DNA of 54,195 bases from positions 1 to 54,195 of the forward strand of contig PCUD01000068.1 in NCBI GenBank assembly GCA_002786785.1. Reading direction: 5' to 3'. Position numbers and translations under genes: made by a program. Positions 15,989 through 25,899 of this stretch are shown piece by piece. Position 1 is the stretch's first letter. The number at the start of each line of letters is the position of its first letter. A model generated the notes under the pieces. It was not told where the DNA came from and ran no database searches. It saw only the letters and a program-made list of their open reading frames with translations. Origin of the DNA: Ignavibacteriales bacterium CG18_big_fil_WC_8_21_14_2_50_31_20. GTDB taxonomy: Bacteria; Bacteroidota; Ignavibacteria; Ignavibacteriales; Melioribacteraceae.

Positions 15989-18880
15989 ATGGTACTAAGT
16001 TGGAATGAAATAAAGGATAAAGCTTTGCAATTCTCAATAGATTGGGCTGATGAAAAAAGAGAACGTGCTGAGAAAGATTCTTTCTGGAATGACTTTTTTA
16101 GTGTCTTTGGAATTTCGAGAAGGCGTGTTGCAAATTTTGAAGAACCTGTAAAAAAATATGGTAACAAACAGGGCTTTATTGATTTGTTTTGGAAAGGCAC
16201 ACTACTTGTCGAGCACAAATCAAAAGGAAAAGATTTAGATAAAGCATATTCACAAGCAGTAGATTACTTTCCTGGACTTGCGGAGCGCGATTTACCCAAA
16301 TATATTCTTGTTTCCGATTTTGAAAGATTTAAACTTTACGACTTGGATGAAAATACTGAGCAAGAATTTAATCTAAATGATTTTTATAAAAATGTTCAAC
16401 TCTTTGGGTTTATTGCTGGTTTTCAGAAACATGTTTATAAGGAAGAAGACCCTGTTAACATAAAAGCTGCCGTGTTAATGGGTAAACTTCACGACCAGCT
16501 TAAAGAAATTGGTTATGATGGACATCAGCTTGAAATTTATCTTGTCAGATTACTTTTTATCCTTTTTGCAGATGATTCTGCAATTTTTGAAAAAGATATT
16601 TTCAAAGAGTTTGTTGAACTTAGAACTAACGAAAATGGAAATGATCTTGGAGCATTCATTGCTCAATTATTCCAAATATTGAATACTCCGCAAGAAAGTA
16701 GATTAAAAAATCTTGACGAATATCTAAAAGCCTTTCCTTATGTAAATGGAAAATTATTTGAAGAAGTTTTACCAATTGCATCTTTCAATTCCAAAATGAG
16801 AACCATCTTGTTGGAAACATCGTCTTTAGATTGGGGTAAAATATCACCGTCTATTTTTGGTTCACTTTTTCAATCAGTTATGAATCCAGAGCAACGTAGA
16901 AATTTGGGAGCTCATTATACTTCCGAAAGAAATATTCTTAAACTAATAAAACCGCTATTTCTTGATGAACTTAGAGTTGAATTTGAAAAGGTAAAAACCA
17001 GCAAACCTAAATTGAGAGAATTCCATCAAAAATTAGCAAATCTTAAATTTCTTGATCCAGCTTGCGGAAGCGGAAATTTTTTAATTATTGCATACCGAGA
17101 ATTACGGCAACTTGAGCTTGAAATTTTACGCGTTTTATATGACGACCAACTTGCTACAAATATTGAAAATTATATTTTTATTGATGTTGACCAATTTTTT
17201 GGAATTGAATACGATGAGTTTGCATCCAAAATTGCCGAAGTAGCAATGTGGCTTATTGACCATCAAATGAACATGAAAATATCGGAGGAGTTTGGTCAAT
17301 ATTTTGCTCGTCTTCCACTAAAAAAAGCACCTAAGATTGTAAATGGAAATGCATTACGAATTGACTGGAATACTCTAGTTGAGGGCAGTTATTTGGATTT
17401 ACTTGCTACAAATACAAACATTATTCAAGTAAATGAACCTTTACAACATTATGAAACAATAAACGTTTATTCTAAGTCGGTTAATTTTACAAAAGGTGAA
17501 TTACCAAAGCAAGATAATAAATGGCATATAAGCGGTAAAGGCAAGGTTGATTATATTCTTGGAAATCCTCCATTTGTGGGAAAGCAATTACAATCAAAAG
17601 AGCAAAAAGAAGATATGGATTTAATTTTTGCCAATGTAAAAGGTGCAGGAGTTTTAGATTATGTAACAGCTTGGTATATAAAAGCCGCTCAATATATTTA
17701 TGGAACAAAAATTAGGGTAGCATTTGTTTCAACAAATTCAATCACTCAAGGCGAGCAAGTTGGTGTTCTTTGGAATGAACTTTTAAACAAGTATAAGTTA
17801 AAAATTCATTTTGCTCACAGAACATTTAATTGGAGCAATGAAGCGAAAAACAATGCTGCTGTGCATGTTGTAATAATTGGTTTCGCAAATTTTGATATAA
17901 ACGATAAATTACTCTTTGATTATAGTGACATAAATGGTGAGCCAAATAAACTAAATGCAAAAAACATAAGTCCATATTTAGTAAATGCAAATGATACTGT
18001 TTTACTCAAAAGGAGAATAAATATTTCTAATGTTTCTGATATTTCATTCGGTAATATGCCAAATGATGGTGGAAATTTTTTGTTTACAACAGATGAAAAA
18101 AAAGAATTTTTAAAAGAAGAACCAAACGCCGAAAAATATTTTAGACAATTGCTAAGTGCACATGAGTTTTTAAACGGAAAAGAAAGGTGGTGCTTATGGT
18201 TAGAAAACATTAGTCCAAAAGATTTAAATACATTAAAGAAAGTTAAAGAACGAGTGATGAACGTTAGGGCTTTAAGGGCTAAAAGCAATAGAGAATCAAC
18301 ACGCAAATTAGCAGCTTTTCCAACACTTTTTGGCGAAATAAGACAACCTAAAAATGAATATATTCTAATTCCAAGACATTCTTCTGAAAATAGAAAAATT
18401 GTTCCAATGGGATTTTTCCAATCTGAAATAATTGTAAGTGATAGCTGTTTAGCTATTGATGACGCAACACTTTATGACTTTGGAGTTTTGCAAAGTTCTA
18501 TGCACATGATTTGGGTTAAATATACTTGTGGAAGAATTAAAAGTGACTATCGTTATTCCAATGAACTTGTTTACAACAACTTCCCATGGCCACAAAGCTC
18601 GAGTGCAAAAAACAAGAATGCCGTTGAAGAGAAAGCCCAAAAAGTCTTGGATGTAAGAGCAGAATTTCCAACAAGTAGTTTAGCTGATTTATACAATCCT
18701 ATATCAATGCCACCAAAATTGGTAAAAGCACATCAAGAATTGGATAAAGCAGTTGATTTATGTTACCGTCCACAAACTTTTACAACTGAAAACACACGCA
18801 TTGAGTTTCTGTTCGATTTATATAATCAATACATAACTCCATTAATCATATCTGAAAATAAATACAGAAAGAATAAATGA
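15989..18880 (+). CDS. Single-chain MmeI-like (type IIL) restriction-modification enzyme
   Basis: 963 residues combining nuclease, methyltransferase and recognition domains. The N-terminal nuclease site D65-x9-E75-H-K77 has exactly the D-x9-ExK spacing known for MmeI. A helical spacer (about 150-330) leads to the N6-adenine methyltransferase: motif I D356-P-A-C-G-S-G-N-F364 and motif IV N526-P-P-F529. A target-recognition region follows (about 640-860), then a short C-terminal domain. The family methylates one strand of an asymmetric site and cuts some 20 bp away; the site here cannot be read. Both activities look intact. Its stop overlaps the ATP-grasp start (ATGA). No separate specificity or methylase gene is present. 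Confidence 0.9.
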   Translation: MVLSWNEIKDKALQFSIDWADEKRERAEKDSFWNDFFSVFGISRRRVANFEEPVKKYGNKQGFIDLFWKGTLLVEHKSKGKDLDKAYSQAVDYFPGLAERDLPKYILVSDFERFKLYDLDENTEQEFNLNDFYKNVQLFGFIAGFQKHVYKEEDPVNIKAAVLMGKLHDQLKEIGYDGHQLEIYLVRLLFILFADDSAIFEKDIFKEFVELRTNENGNDLGAFIAQLFQILNTPQESRLKNLDEYLKAFPYVNGKLFEEVLPIASFNSKMRTILLETSSLDWGKISPSIFGSLFQSVMNPEQRRNLGAHYTSERNILKLIKPLFLDELRVEFEKVKTSKPKLREFHQKLANLKFLDPACGSGNFLIIAYRELRQLELEILRVLYDDQLATNIENYIFIDVDQFFGIEYDEFASKIAEVAMWLIDHQMNMKISEEFGQYFARLPLKKAPKIVNGNALRIDWNTLVEGSYLDLLATNTNIIQVNEPLQHYETINVYSKSVNFTKGELPKQDNKWHISGKGKVDYILGNPPFVGKQLQSKEQKEDMDLIFANVKGAGVLDYVTAWYIKAAQYIYGTKIRVAFVSTNSITQGEQVGVLWNELLNKYKLKIHFAHRTFNWSNEAKNNAAVHVVIIGFANFDINDKLLFDYSDINGEPNKLNAKNISPYLVNANDTVLLKRRINISNVSDISFGNMPNDGGNFLFTTDEKKEFLKEEPNAEKYFRQLLSAHEFLNGKERWCLWLENISPKDLNTLKKVKERVMNVRALRAKSNRESTRKLAAFPTLFGEIRQPKNEYILIPRHSSENRKIVPMGFFQSEIIVSDSCLAIDDATLYDFGVLQSSMHMIWVKYTCGRIKSDYRYSNELVYNNFPWPQSSSAKNKNAVEEKAQKVLDVRAEFPTSSLADLYNPISMPPKLVKAHQELDKAVDLCYRPQTFTTENTRIEFLFDLYNQYITPLIISENKYRKNK

Positions 18881-20052
18881 TATTAATTGATAAACCATTC
18901 GTTTCTGAGTTTTTGATAGAAACTATTAAAGAAAACAAATTTCAAATTATTTCAACAGCTATGGCAAGAGAACTTATCCATGATGATTCATTAAATTGGA
19001 TTTCTGAGGTTGAAGCTAAAGATATATTCAAAAACAATCCCAACACGTTACTTTACACAAACTCAGAAAATTCAATTAGTTGGATTGAAAACAATTTAAC
19101 TTTCACCACTTTGCCAAATCAAATTCATATCTTTAAGAACAAGATTAAATTTAGAGAGTTGCTAAAAGAAACATTTCCTACATACTTTTTTAAAGGTGTA
19201 AAATATGAGCAATTAAAATATTTGGATATTAGCAATTTTAAATTTCCATTTATCATTAAACCGTCTGTTGGATTTTTCAGTTTGGGTGTTCATAAAGTTG
19301 ATAGCTTAAATGTTTGGAGTGAAATTTTACTTGAAATTGAAAGCGATATTTCAAAGTTGGAAGGATTATACCCAAATGAAGTTATTGATGTTACAGATTT
19401 CATAATTGAAGAGTATTTTGAAGGAGAAGAATACGCAATTGATTGCTATTTTAATGGAATCGGCGAACCAGTAATTCTAAATATTCTTCATCATGTCTTT
19501 TCATCAGCTAGTGATGTTAGTGACAGAATTTATTCCACTTCCAAAGATATCATTGAGAAAAATAAAGATGGCATCCAAAAATTTCTAAAAACAATTGGAA
19601 TAAAAACTAATCTGATAAATTTTCCAGCACATGTTGAAGTTAGAATTGATAACGAAGGACAAATTTTTCCAATTGAAATTAATCCACTTCGGTTTGGTGG
19701 CTGGTGCACAACTGCCGATTTATCGTGGTTCGCTTTCGGATTTAATTCCTATGAATATTTTTTAACACAACAAATTCCAAATTGGCGAAATATTTTCAAA
19801 TTAAAAGAAGATAAAAAATATAGCATAATCGTACTTGATAATAATTCTGGAATTAAAGGAAATGATATAGAATCTTTCGATTACGAAATGTTGTTAAGTG
19901 ATTTTCAACTTCCTTTGGATTTACGCAAAGCAAATTTTAGCAAATTCCCAGTTTTTGGCTTTTTATTTGTAGAAACACAAGTTGGAAATGATTCTGAATT
20001 GACCAACATTTTAACTTCCAATCTTAGAAAATATATAAAAGTGAAGCAATGA
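18877..20052 (+). CDS. ATP-grasp domain protein, substrate unknown
   Basis: 391 residues. The ATP-grasp fold is indicated by FKFPFIIKPSVGFFSLGVHKV (nucleotide-binding lysine loop), FIIEEYFEGEEYAIDCYF, and the metal-binding VEVRIDNEGQIFPIEINPLRFGG near residue 260. These ligases join a carboxylate to an amine or thiol via acyl phosphate. No substrate-specific family is recognised. It overlaps the R-M stop by ATGA and its own stop overlaps the MauE-like start by ATGA, so the three are probably translationally coupled. Whether it serves the R-M system, or the MauE-like protein in a peptide-modification role, is open. Confidence 0.75.
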   Translation: MILIDKPFVSEFLIETIKENKFQIISTAMARELIHDDSLNWISEVEAKDIFKNNPNTLLYTNSENSISWIENNLTFTTLPNQIHIFKNKIKFRELLKETFPTYFFKGVKYEQLKYLDISNFKFPFIIKPSVGFFSLGVHKVDSLNVWSEILLEIESDISKLEGLYPNEVIDVTDFIIEEYFEGEEYAIDCYFNGIGEPVILNILHHVFSSASDVSDRIYSTSKDIIEKNKDGIQKFLKTIGIKTNLINFPAHVEVRIDNEGQIFPIEINPLRFGGWCTTADLSWFAFGFNSYEYFLTQQIPNWRNIFKLKEDKKYSIIVLDNNSGIKGNDIESFDYEMLLSDFQLPLDLRKANFSKFPVFGFLFVETQVGNDSELTNILTSNLRKYIKVKQ

Positions 20053-20939
20053 TAAAAAATAAAGATGCAATCACAAATTTTCTTAGAGCCATTTTAGGCA
20101 TTATCTTTTTAATGTCAGCAATTTCAAAATTGGTTGCTCCTGGTTTATTTGAAATTACAATTATGGAACAAGGTATTTTTACTTCGCGAGAGATTGTTGC
20201 TTATTTGAGCCGATTTTTAATAGTTATGGAATTGTTTTTAGGTCTCGCTTTGTTCCAATCGTTTTATCTAAAAAACATAATTCTGCCACTTTCCATTTTT
20301 GTTTTGTTGGCTTTTACCATTTTGCTATCTTTTTCGGTTTTTGCTGGTGATACAAATAATTGTGGATGTTTTGGTGAAGTTGTAAAAATGTCGCCTTTAC
20401 AAGCTATAATTAAAAATATTTTCCTAATTTTTATTGGAATGATTCTTTTTCGTTTGCAAGATAATAATTCGACAAAAATTTATATTCCAATTCTTATTCT
20501 AGTAGTTTCTTTTGGAACTGTTTTTGGAATTGCACCAATAAAATCATACGATAATCTTGTTTTTACACAATACACAAATTTTGAAAACGAAGGAAGAGTA
20601 GATTTAACAAACGGAAATAATTTAGTTGCTGTCTTTTTTATCGAATGCGAACATTGCATCGAAACTGCACAAGAAATAGTAAAATTGGAAAATGAAACAG
20701 GAAATATTTCAAATTTATATATACTTTTTGCTGGAGAAGATTCTGATAGCATTCATAGTTTTATTGATAAAACCCAAATTGTCCATCCGTATTTTAGAAT
20801 TCCATTGGAAGATTTTTTCGGACTAATTGGAAACTCGCCACCAAGAATTTATTGGCTTAAAGATGGAAAAGTTAAAGAATATTGGGATGATAATTTTGTA
20901 GTTAATATTAAGCGATTCCAAAATAAAATTAGTAAATAA
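20049..20939 (+). CDS. MauE/DoxX-like membrane protein with C-terminal thioredoxin-like domain
   Basis: 296 residues. The N-terminal half has four transmembrane helices of the MauE/DoxX type, including the periplasmic NNCGCFGEV signature between helices 3 and 4. One further helix at about 140-160 (PILILVVSFGTVFGIAP) precedes a soluble domain with the motif ECEHC (CxxC within a thioredoxin-like setting) and a cis-Pro-like SPPRIY. Together they suggest transfer of electrons or disulfides across the membrane. It is the third gene of the run with ATGA overlaps and converges on the secreted protein gene 13 bp away. Confidence 0.75.
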   Translation: MIKNKDAITNFLRAILGIIFLMSAISKLVAPGLFEITIMEQGIFTSREIVAYLSRFLIVMELFLGLALFQSFYLKNIILPLSIFVLLAFTILLSFSVFAGDTNNCGCFGEVVKMSPLQAIIKNIFLIFIGMILFRLQDNNSTKIYIPILILVVSFGTVFGIAPIKSYDNLVFTQYTNFENEGRVDLTNGNNLVAVFFIECEHCIETAQEIVKLENETGNISNLYILFAGEDSDSIHSFIDKTQIVHPYFRIPLEDFFGLIGNSPPRIYWLKDGKVKEYWDDNFVVNIKRFQNKISK

Positions 20940-20952
20940 AGTTTTTATAACT

Positions 20953-21924
20953 TTAATCTAAATTTACAATTACGTTATCAATAATAACTTTTAGTTTATT
21001 ATTATAATTAGAAAGTGTTAATTCACTAAATGTTTTTTTATTAATACTTTTTTCTTCTATTAACTTCCCACGATTATTGATGTTTATAATTGTTGGATTT
21101 TCATAAAACCATTTTCCATTTGCTAAAGTTGGAGTATTAGCAAAAGCATAAAATATTTCCTTATTAATATAAGCCATATCCAGTAAAATAGACCCGTTAT
21201 TCATTTCTGTTTTAAATATAATTTCCAAATTATTTGCATTAATTGCAATTACAGACTTATTTGTATTTGCAATAAATTTATTGTCTTCTGTAAAAAAGCC
21301 CTTTTCAAAATTTGAATTGAAACTTTTTACTACTTCTCCATTTTCGTCAAAAATTGTTATTTTTTTTTCAATTTCATTATATTTATTCCAAACTATGTTC
21401 GAAATAAATATTTTGTTTAATTTTTCCTTAAAAGCAATTCCATTTATATTTAATAATGAAATTTCAAATTCATTTTTTAGCATCCCATTTTCATCGTAAA
21501 TCTGTATTACTGAATTGTCATTATTCTGTAAAGCAAATGCAATTATTAAACTATTATTATCAACAACTGAAAGAATATTCCTCTCGTATTCTACCTCAAT
21601 ATCTTTCTGTATATTTAGAGTTCTAACTTTTGCTCCATTATAATTTATAAAAGTTAGTTTACCATAAAACGCATTTAATAATACGGAATTTCCATTTCCA
21701 AAAATCTGTAATTTTGAAAATGGAATATCGTAATCAACTTTATCAACAATTTGATATAATATCTTGTCATCTTTTTGCATAACTGTATATTCAATTGTAT
21801 TGTAGCGACCTATTTTGTTGTCGGTTTTAATTATGTTCTTTTTAACGGTGTATTTTGGGTTGACTGATTGACCAAAAACATTTATACTTAACATTAAAAC
21901 TATTATTAATAATTTTCCCATCAT
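20953..21924 (-). CDS. Secreted beta-propeller-like protein of unknown function
   Basis: 323 residues with an N-terminal signal peptide ending near NVFGQ. The mature part shows repeating short beta strands (GNGNSVLLNAFYGKLTFIN, VIQIYDENGMLKNEF, KITIFDENGEVVKSF), like the 6-bladed propeller proteins common in Bacteroidota. I cannot name a family. AGGAATT lies before the start. It follows the M23/T9SS gene with a 19-bp gap on the same strand, so co-transcription is likely. Confidence 0.6.
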   Translation of the reverse strand: MMGKLLIIVLMLSINVFGQSVNPKYTVKKNIIKTDNKIGRYNTIEYTVMQKDDKILYQIVDKVDYDIPFSKLQIFGNGNSVLLNAFYGKLTFINYNGAKVRTLNIQKDIEVEYERNILSVVDNNSLIIAFALQNNDNSVIQIYDENGMLKNEFEISLLNINGIAFKEKLNKIFISNIVWNKYNEIEKKITIFDENGEVVKSFNSNFEKGFFTEDNKFIANTNKSVIAINANNLEIIFKTEMNNGSILLDMAYINKEIFYAFANTPTLANGKWFYENPTIININNRGKLIEEKSINKKTFSELTLSNYNNKLKVIIDNVIVNLD

Positions 21925-21943
21925 AATTCCTAACTTCTAATTT

Positions 21944-24301
21944 TTATTTGATTAAAATCATTTTTTTGCTCACAACCATATTTCCACTTTGTAGGCGATA
22001 AAAATAAATTCCGCTTGAAATCTTTCGGTTTACTGATTCAGCATCAAAAATTACTTCATAACTGCCTGCTTTTTGTTGCTCGTTCACAAGGGTAACTACT
22101 TCGCGTCCAAGAATATCGTAAACTTTGAGAACTGTATTTTGCAAGATAGAAGCCTGCCTCTCTCCTACAGCATGAATTGAATATTTAATTGTTGTACTTG
22201 GATTAAAAGGATTTGGATAATTTTGTGATAAATTAAAATCATTTGGTTTAGATTTATTTTCCTTTTGAACATCAGTAATAATATCAAAATACTGAAGTGC
22301 TAGATTAAAGAACTGTTGCCTTTCCACCAGAGAACCTGCTGTTTCGAGAGGAAATGAAATATAAATAAGTGCTCCATCTTTTGAACTATCAACAAATTTT
22401 CCTTTATATCCAATACCAGCGTGCCTAAATGTACCATCCTTTCGTGACGTACTGTAATTAAAAAGAACTTCACTTCCATAAATTGGATCAATATCATCTG
22501 GATATTTTTCCTCTGCAGTTTGTCCATAATTAAGTGTAATTCCAGTAAAAAAAGAATTCTCAGCCCCACTGGCTGGAATCATTGTGTCATCACCGAGATA
22601 AACAAATTTTGCTTTTAAATATTGATGATAAAATAATGTGTCTGTACTTGCTGTCATTCTTTCATCAAGGTCATATCCAATTTTAGAGCCAGAAATTAAA
22701 AGATTTCCACCATTGACTAAATAAAGAGCAAGATTGGACATTTCCTTAACTTGAATTGTTGCTTCGTGATTTGTGTTATCACCAGTAAACCAAATGACTA
22801 AATCATAATCTTGAAGTGAAATTCCTTTTACCTCATCCAGAAATACTTTATGGGAAATGGAAGATATTAAAATTGAATTACTTGCAGAAAGTCCAGCAAA
22901 ATAGCTAGCAATATAATCATGCAATATATTTTCCCCATTTTCGTTTACCCTTTGAAACGCATTTACAATTAATATTTTTTTTGAATTATTTGTTTCAGTA
23001 AAATCAGATTTAGCATAAGTATCACTATAATTGCTCTCTTGTCCAGCTATATCAACCGCAGCGAGTTTATAATAAAATACTTTGTCGCTTGTAGGCACTT
23101 TATATTCTGTTGGAGAACTAATTGAAAATTCATTTATCATTTTCGTGAGTTGATGCTCATCAGCAGCAAGCTGCCAATTAGTAAGTTCAGAATCTGTCGC
23201 ATAATATAATCTATATCCTACAATATCTGATTCATCATTACTTTTCCAAATTACTTTTACTCCACGATTGTTATCAGAATTTAACATGGCATAAACAATC
23301 GGATTTTTTGGTGCAGGATCAACAATGGATATTGGAAAATATTTATTCGATTTATTTCCTCGAGTGTCTTCTGAAAATATTTCTAATTGGTAATTACCTT
23401 TCGGAAGATCAGATGCATCAAAATAGTTATCACTAACTATTTGACTACTATTAATGCTATTAGCTCCATCACCGTTTGTAAGCCAATAAACTGGATTACT
23501 AAGTGTAGCAACATTTTTTACAAATGTGTTGTGTACATAAGAATTGTTTGGTAAAAAATCGAATCTATATTTTACACCAGAATCTTTTGGTTCAAATAAT
23601 ATATCGGTTTTTGATTCGTTCCATATTCTATATCCAGCAATGTATGTCCCATTATTTCTATCAACAGAACTACTTCCATTTACTTCTTCTATTTTTATTT
23701 GAATATCAACCTTACCATAAAGTTCATTTGCTAATAATTTTTCAGCACCACCATTTGTATAAAATTTCAAACTGCTTTCATCAATTATTGGAGCCCAATT
23801 ATCAACAAATGGTGTTAATCCCCCATCCATTCTAAGATTATTAATCTCAATACCACTACTACTAACAGAGCTAACCAATTCCCTCTCTATTAAATGTACA
23901 TGCCCCATACCAGATGCAATAGTTCCAAGAATTGTCTTCCCTTTTTTCACAGAATCTCCAACTGCAATAGCAGGGTTTGGAATAATATGCAGATAGGTAA
24001 AGTGCTTCCAAGTATTCCCTAATTGAGTTACAACTCTAACATATGAATTTGTACCAGCACTAGCTTTATAATAAACAACTCCATCTATAGAAGGATAACA
24101 AGGATTTCCATCAGGCTGTGGAATATCAGCAGCATTGTGAAAATGATCTGCAGATTCAGTATTCCTAAATTCTGCAAATGTTGCACTAATTCTTAGAGAT
24201 GACGTAAATGGTGGAAATGGCCAGTCACCTTTAATATTATCTAATTGTGATAATATTGGTGTCGATAAAATGATTAGTAATCGAAATATATATTTAAGCA
24301 T
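21944..24301 (-). CDS. Secreted M23-like peptidase domain protein with T9SS sorting domain
   Basis: 785 residues. After a signal peptide (cleavage near ILSQ) comes an M23/LytM-like domain: HFHNAADI (first zinc His/Asp), DGVVYYKASAGTNSYV, and GHVHL for the HxH pair. Ig/fibronectin III-like modules follow (VKVIWKSNDESDIVGYRLYY), then a flavodoxin-like region of about 230 residues (ILIVNAFQRVNENG to QQFFNLALQYFD). The last 80 residues are a type IX sorting domain (NYPNPFNPSTTIKYS, VYDILGREVVTLVN, SSGIYFYRLQSG), so it should reach the cell surface. An unusual insert sits inside this domain (see the repeat entry). Peptidase activity is plausible but unproven. Confidence 0.82.
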   Translation of the reverse strand: MLKYIFRLLIILSTPILSQLDNIKGDWPFPPFTSSLRISATFAEFRNTESADHFHNAADIPQPDGNPCYPSIDGVVYYKASAGTNSYVRVVTQLGNTWKHFTYLHIIPNPAIAVGDSVKKGKTILGTIASGMGHVHLIERELVSSVSSSGIEINNLRMDGGLTPFVDNWAPIIDESSLKFYTNGGAEKLLANELYGKVDIQIKIEEVNGSSSVDRNNGTYIAGYRIWNESKTDILFEPKDSGVKYRFDFLPNNSYVHNTFVKNVATLSNPVYWLTNGDGANSINSSQIVSDNYFDASDLPKGNYQLEIFSEDTRGNKSNKYFPISIVDPAPKNPIVYAMLNSDNNRGVKVIWKSNDESDIVGYRLYYATDSELTNWQLAADEHQLTKMINEFSISSPTEYKVPTSDKVFYYKLAAVDIAGQESNYSDTYAKSDFTETNNSKKILIVNAFQRVNENGENILHDYIASYFAGLSASNSILISSISHKVFLDEVKGISLQDYDLVIWFTGDNTNHEATIQVKEMSNLALYLVNGGNLLISGSKIGYDLDERMTASTDTLFYHQYLKAKFVYLGDDTMIPASGAENSFFTGITLNYGQTAEEKYPDDIDPIYGSEVLFNYSTSRKDGTFRHAGIGYKGKFVDSSKDGALIYISFPLETAGSLVERQQFFNLALQYFDIITDVQKENKSKPNDFNLSQNYPNPFNPSTTIKYSIHAVGERQASILQNTVLKVYDILGREVVTLVNEQQKAGSYEVIFDAESVNRKISSGIYFYRLQSGNMVVSKKMILIK
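22141..22172 (-). repeat. Candidate in-frame palindromic-repeat remnant in the T9SS sorting domain
   Basis: A locally GC-rich stretch, about half G+C against about 30% around it, encodes AVGERQASILQ between KYSI and LKVYDILG, two segments that are normally close together in this domain. It contains a degenerate palindrome (GCAAGATAG/AAGCCTGC, several mismatches). I read it as a decayed repetitive extragenic-palindrome-like unit translated in frame. The identification is inference. Confidence 0.4.
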
Positions 24302-24434
24302 TAAGATTCCGTAAGGTTATTCTTTCAATACTACTAACATACGTATTTCTCAACAATAATTAATTTTCTTTTAACTATTCATAAAAATATTGACAAATAG
24401 AATATTGCCTTCATCAAATTGAAACTTGCGGAAA

Positions 24435-25874
24435 CTAAATTTTTGCTTTTTTATATTCATTATTCAAGATGCCAAATATTTCCATTACGTGCCTCTCTTC
24501 AGTTCTAATTCCAGAAATAACTACACGAATTGTAAATTTGCCGTTTAACACAGTATGTGAAAGAAATACTTTTCCAGTTGCGTTTATATTATCCATAAGT
24601 TTTTTGTTAAATAAATTTAACTCTTCATCAGATTTGAGATTATTTGTAATTGCTCTAAAACAGATTGTGCTAAGTGGAGTTGGTGCAAGTAATTCAAAAT
24701 TTGGATTTTCAACAATCCAATTGCTAAACATTTTTCCAAGACGCAAATGCTCGCGTATAATTTCAATTATTCCTTCCGTTCCATAATGCCTAATTATAAA
24801 CCATAATTTTAGCGAACGAAATCTTCTTCCAAGTTGAATTCCGTAATCCATAAAATTTGTAACTTCGTTATCTTCATCTGTTTTTAAGTATTCTGGAATA
24901 ATTGAAAATGCTTGCTTCAAAATGCCTTTGTGTTTTGTAAAAAGGACCGATAAATCAACTGGGGTGAACATCCATTTGTGCGGATTTACCACAATTGAAT
25001 CGGCATTTTCAACTCCATCAAATAAATATTTCATTTCTGGAACAATTGCCGCAACACCGGCGTGAGCAGCATCAACATGAAGCCAAACATTTTCGGTTTT
25101 GCATATTTTGGAAATTTCACTAACTGGGTCAATGCTTGTAGTAGAAGTAGTTCCTACTGTAGCAACAACGCAAAAAGGCTTCCAACCATTTAATTTGTCT
25201 TCGGCAATTGCATTTCCCAACTCTTTTGGAATCATTCTAAAATTTTCATCAACTTTAATTTTGCGAACACCTTCTAAACCAATTCCAGCAACAATTGCTC
25301 CTTTTTCAATTGAGGAATGAGCTTGCTCAGAAGCGTAAAGTCGCAGACGAGGTTTATTTTGAACGCCACCAAATCCTTTTTCGCGAATTGCATAATCGTC
25401 CAAATTTTCGCGAGCGGCAACAATTGCATGCATTGTGCTCGATGAAGCAAGGTCGTAAATAATTCCCCAAAAATTATCGCTCAAACCAAGCATTTTTCTA
25501 AACCAATTAAGCGTAACTTCTTCCAATTCAGTTGAGGCGGGATTCGATTTCCAAAGCATTCCATTTGTATTAAAAGCTGCGCTAACTAACTCGGCAAATA
25601 TTCCAGGATCGCTTGAAGTTGAATTGAAATAAGCCATAAATTTTGGATGATTCCAATGCGTAACTCCAGGAAGAATTATATTGTTCAAATCCGAAATAAT
25701 ATTTTCGTAGCTTTCACTTTTAGCGGGTGGATTTGTAGGTAGCTGTTTTTTTATATTGCCAGGTTTTGTGTTGGACAAAACCGGAAATTCTTCCAAATTG
25801 TTAAAATATTTTTCAACCCAATTGAGAAAAAGTATTCCAAACTCACTTATGTTTTCGCTTGTTTTATCTTTCAT
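24435..25874 (-). CDS. PLP-dependent group II (aromatic amino acid-type) decarboxylase
   Basis: 479 residues, the usual length of the AADC/tyrosine/tryptophan decarboxylase family. The cofactor lysine is K300 in VVNPHKWMFTPVD. HWNHPKFMAYFNSTSS, WLHVDAAHAG (PLP-stacking His and Asp) and the closing TIRVVISGIRTEERHV are characteristic. The substrate may be tryptophan, phenylalanine or tyrosine, or the reaction may be aldehyde-forming; motifs do not decide. It lies 25 bp downstream of the alpha/beta hydrolase on the same strand, likely one transcript. Confidence 0.88.
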   Translation of the reverse strand: MKDKTSENISEFGILFLNWVEKYFNNLEEFPVLSNTKPGNIKKQLPTNPPAKSESYENIISDLNNIILPGVTHWNHPKFMAYFNSTSSDPGIFAELVSAAFNTNGMLWKSNPASTELEEVTLNWFRKMLGLSDNFWGIIYDLASSSTMHAIVAARENLDDYAIREKGFGGVQNKPRLRLYASEQAHSSIEKGAIVAGIGLEGVRKIKVDENFRMIPKELGNAIAEDKLNGWKPFCVVATVGTTSTTSIDPVSEISKICKTENVWLHVDAAHAGVAAIVPEMKYLFDGVENADSIVVNPHKWMFTPVDLSVLFTKHKGILKQAFSIIPEYLKTDEDNEVTNFMDYGIQLGRRFRSLKLWFIIRHYGTEGIIEIIREHLRLGKMFSNWIVENPNFELLAPTPLSTICFRAITNNLKSDEELNLFNKKLMDNINATGKVFLSHTVLNGKFTIRVVISGIRTEERHVMEIFGILNNEYKKAKI

Positions 25875-25899
25875 AAATTAATCCAATACTTTAATAAAA

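Noticed and set aside
14832-18880. Defence island centred on the R-M gene including the small lipoprotein and pRiA4b-like gene.
   Set aside because: Only one recognised defence gene is present, with no integrase or direct repeats at the edges; the neighbours are unknowns, so the label would be guesswork.
21948-21961. FNR-like TTGAT-N4-ATCAT near the start of the propeller-like gene.
   Set aside because: It covers the stop codon region of the M23 gene, has one mismatch, and such AT-rich dyads are expected by chance here.
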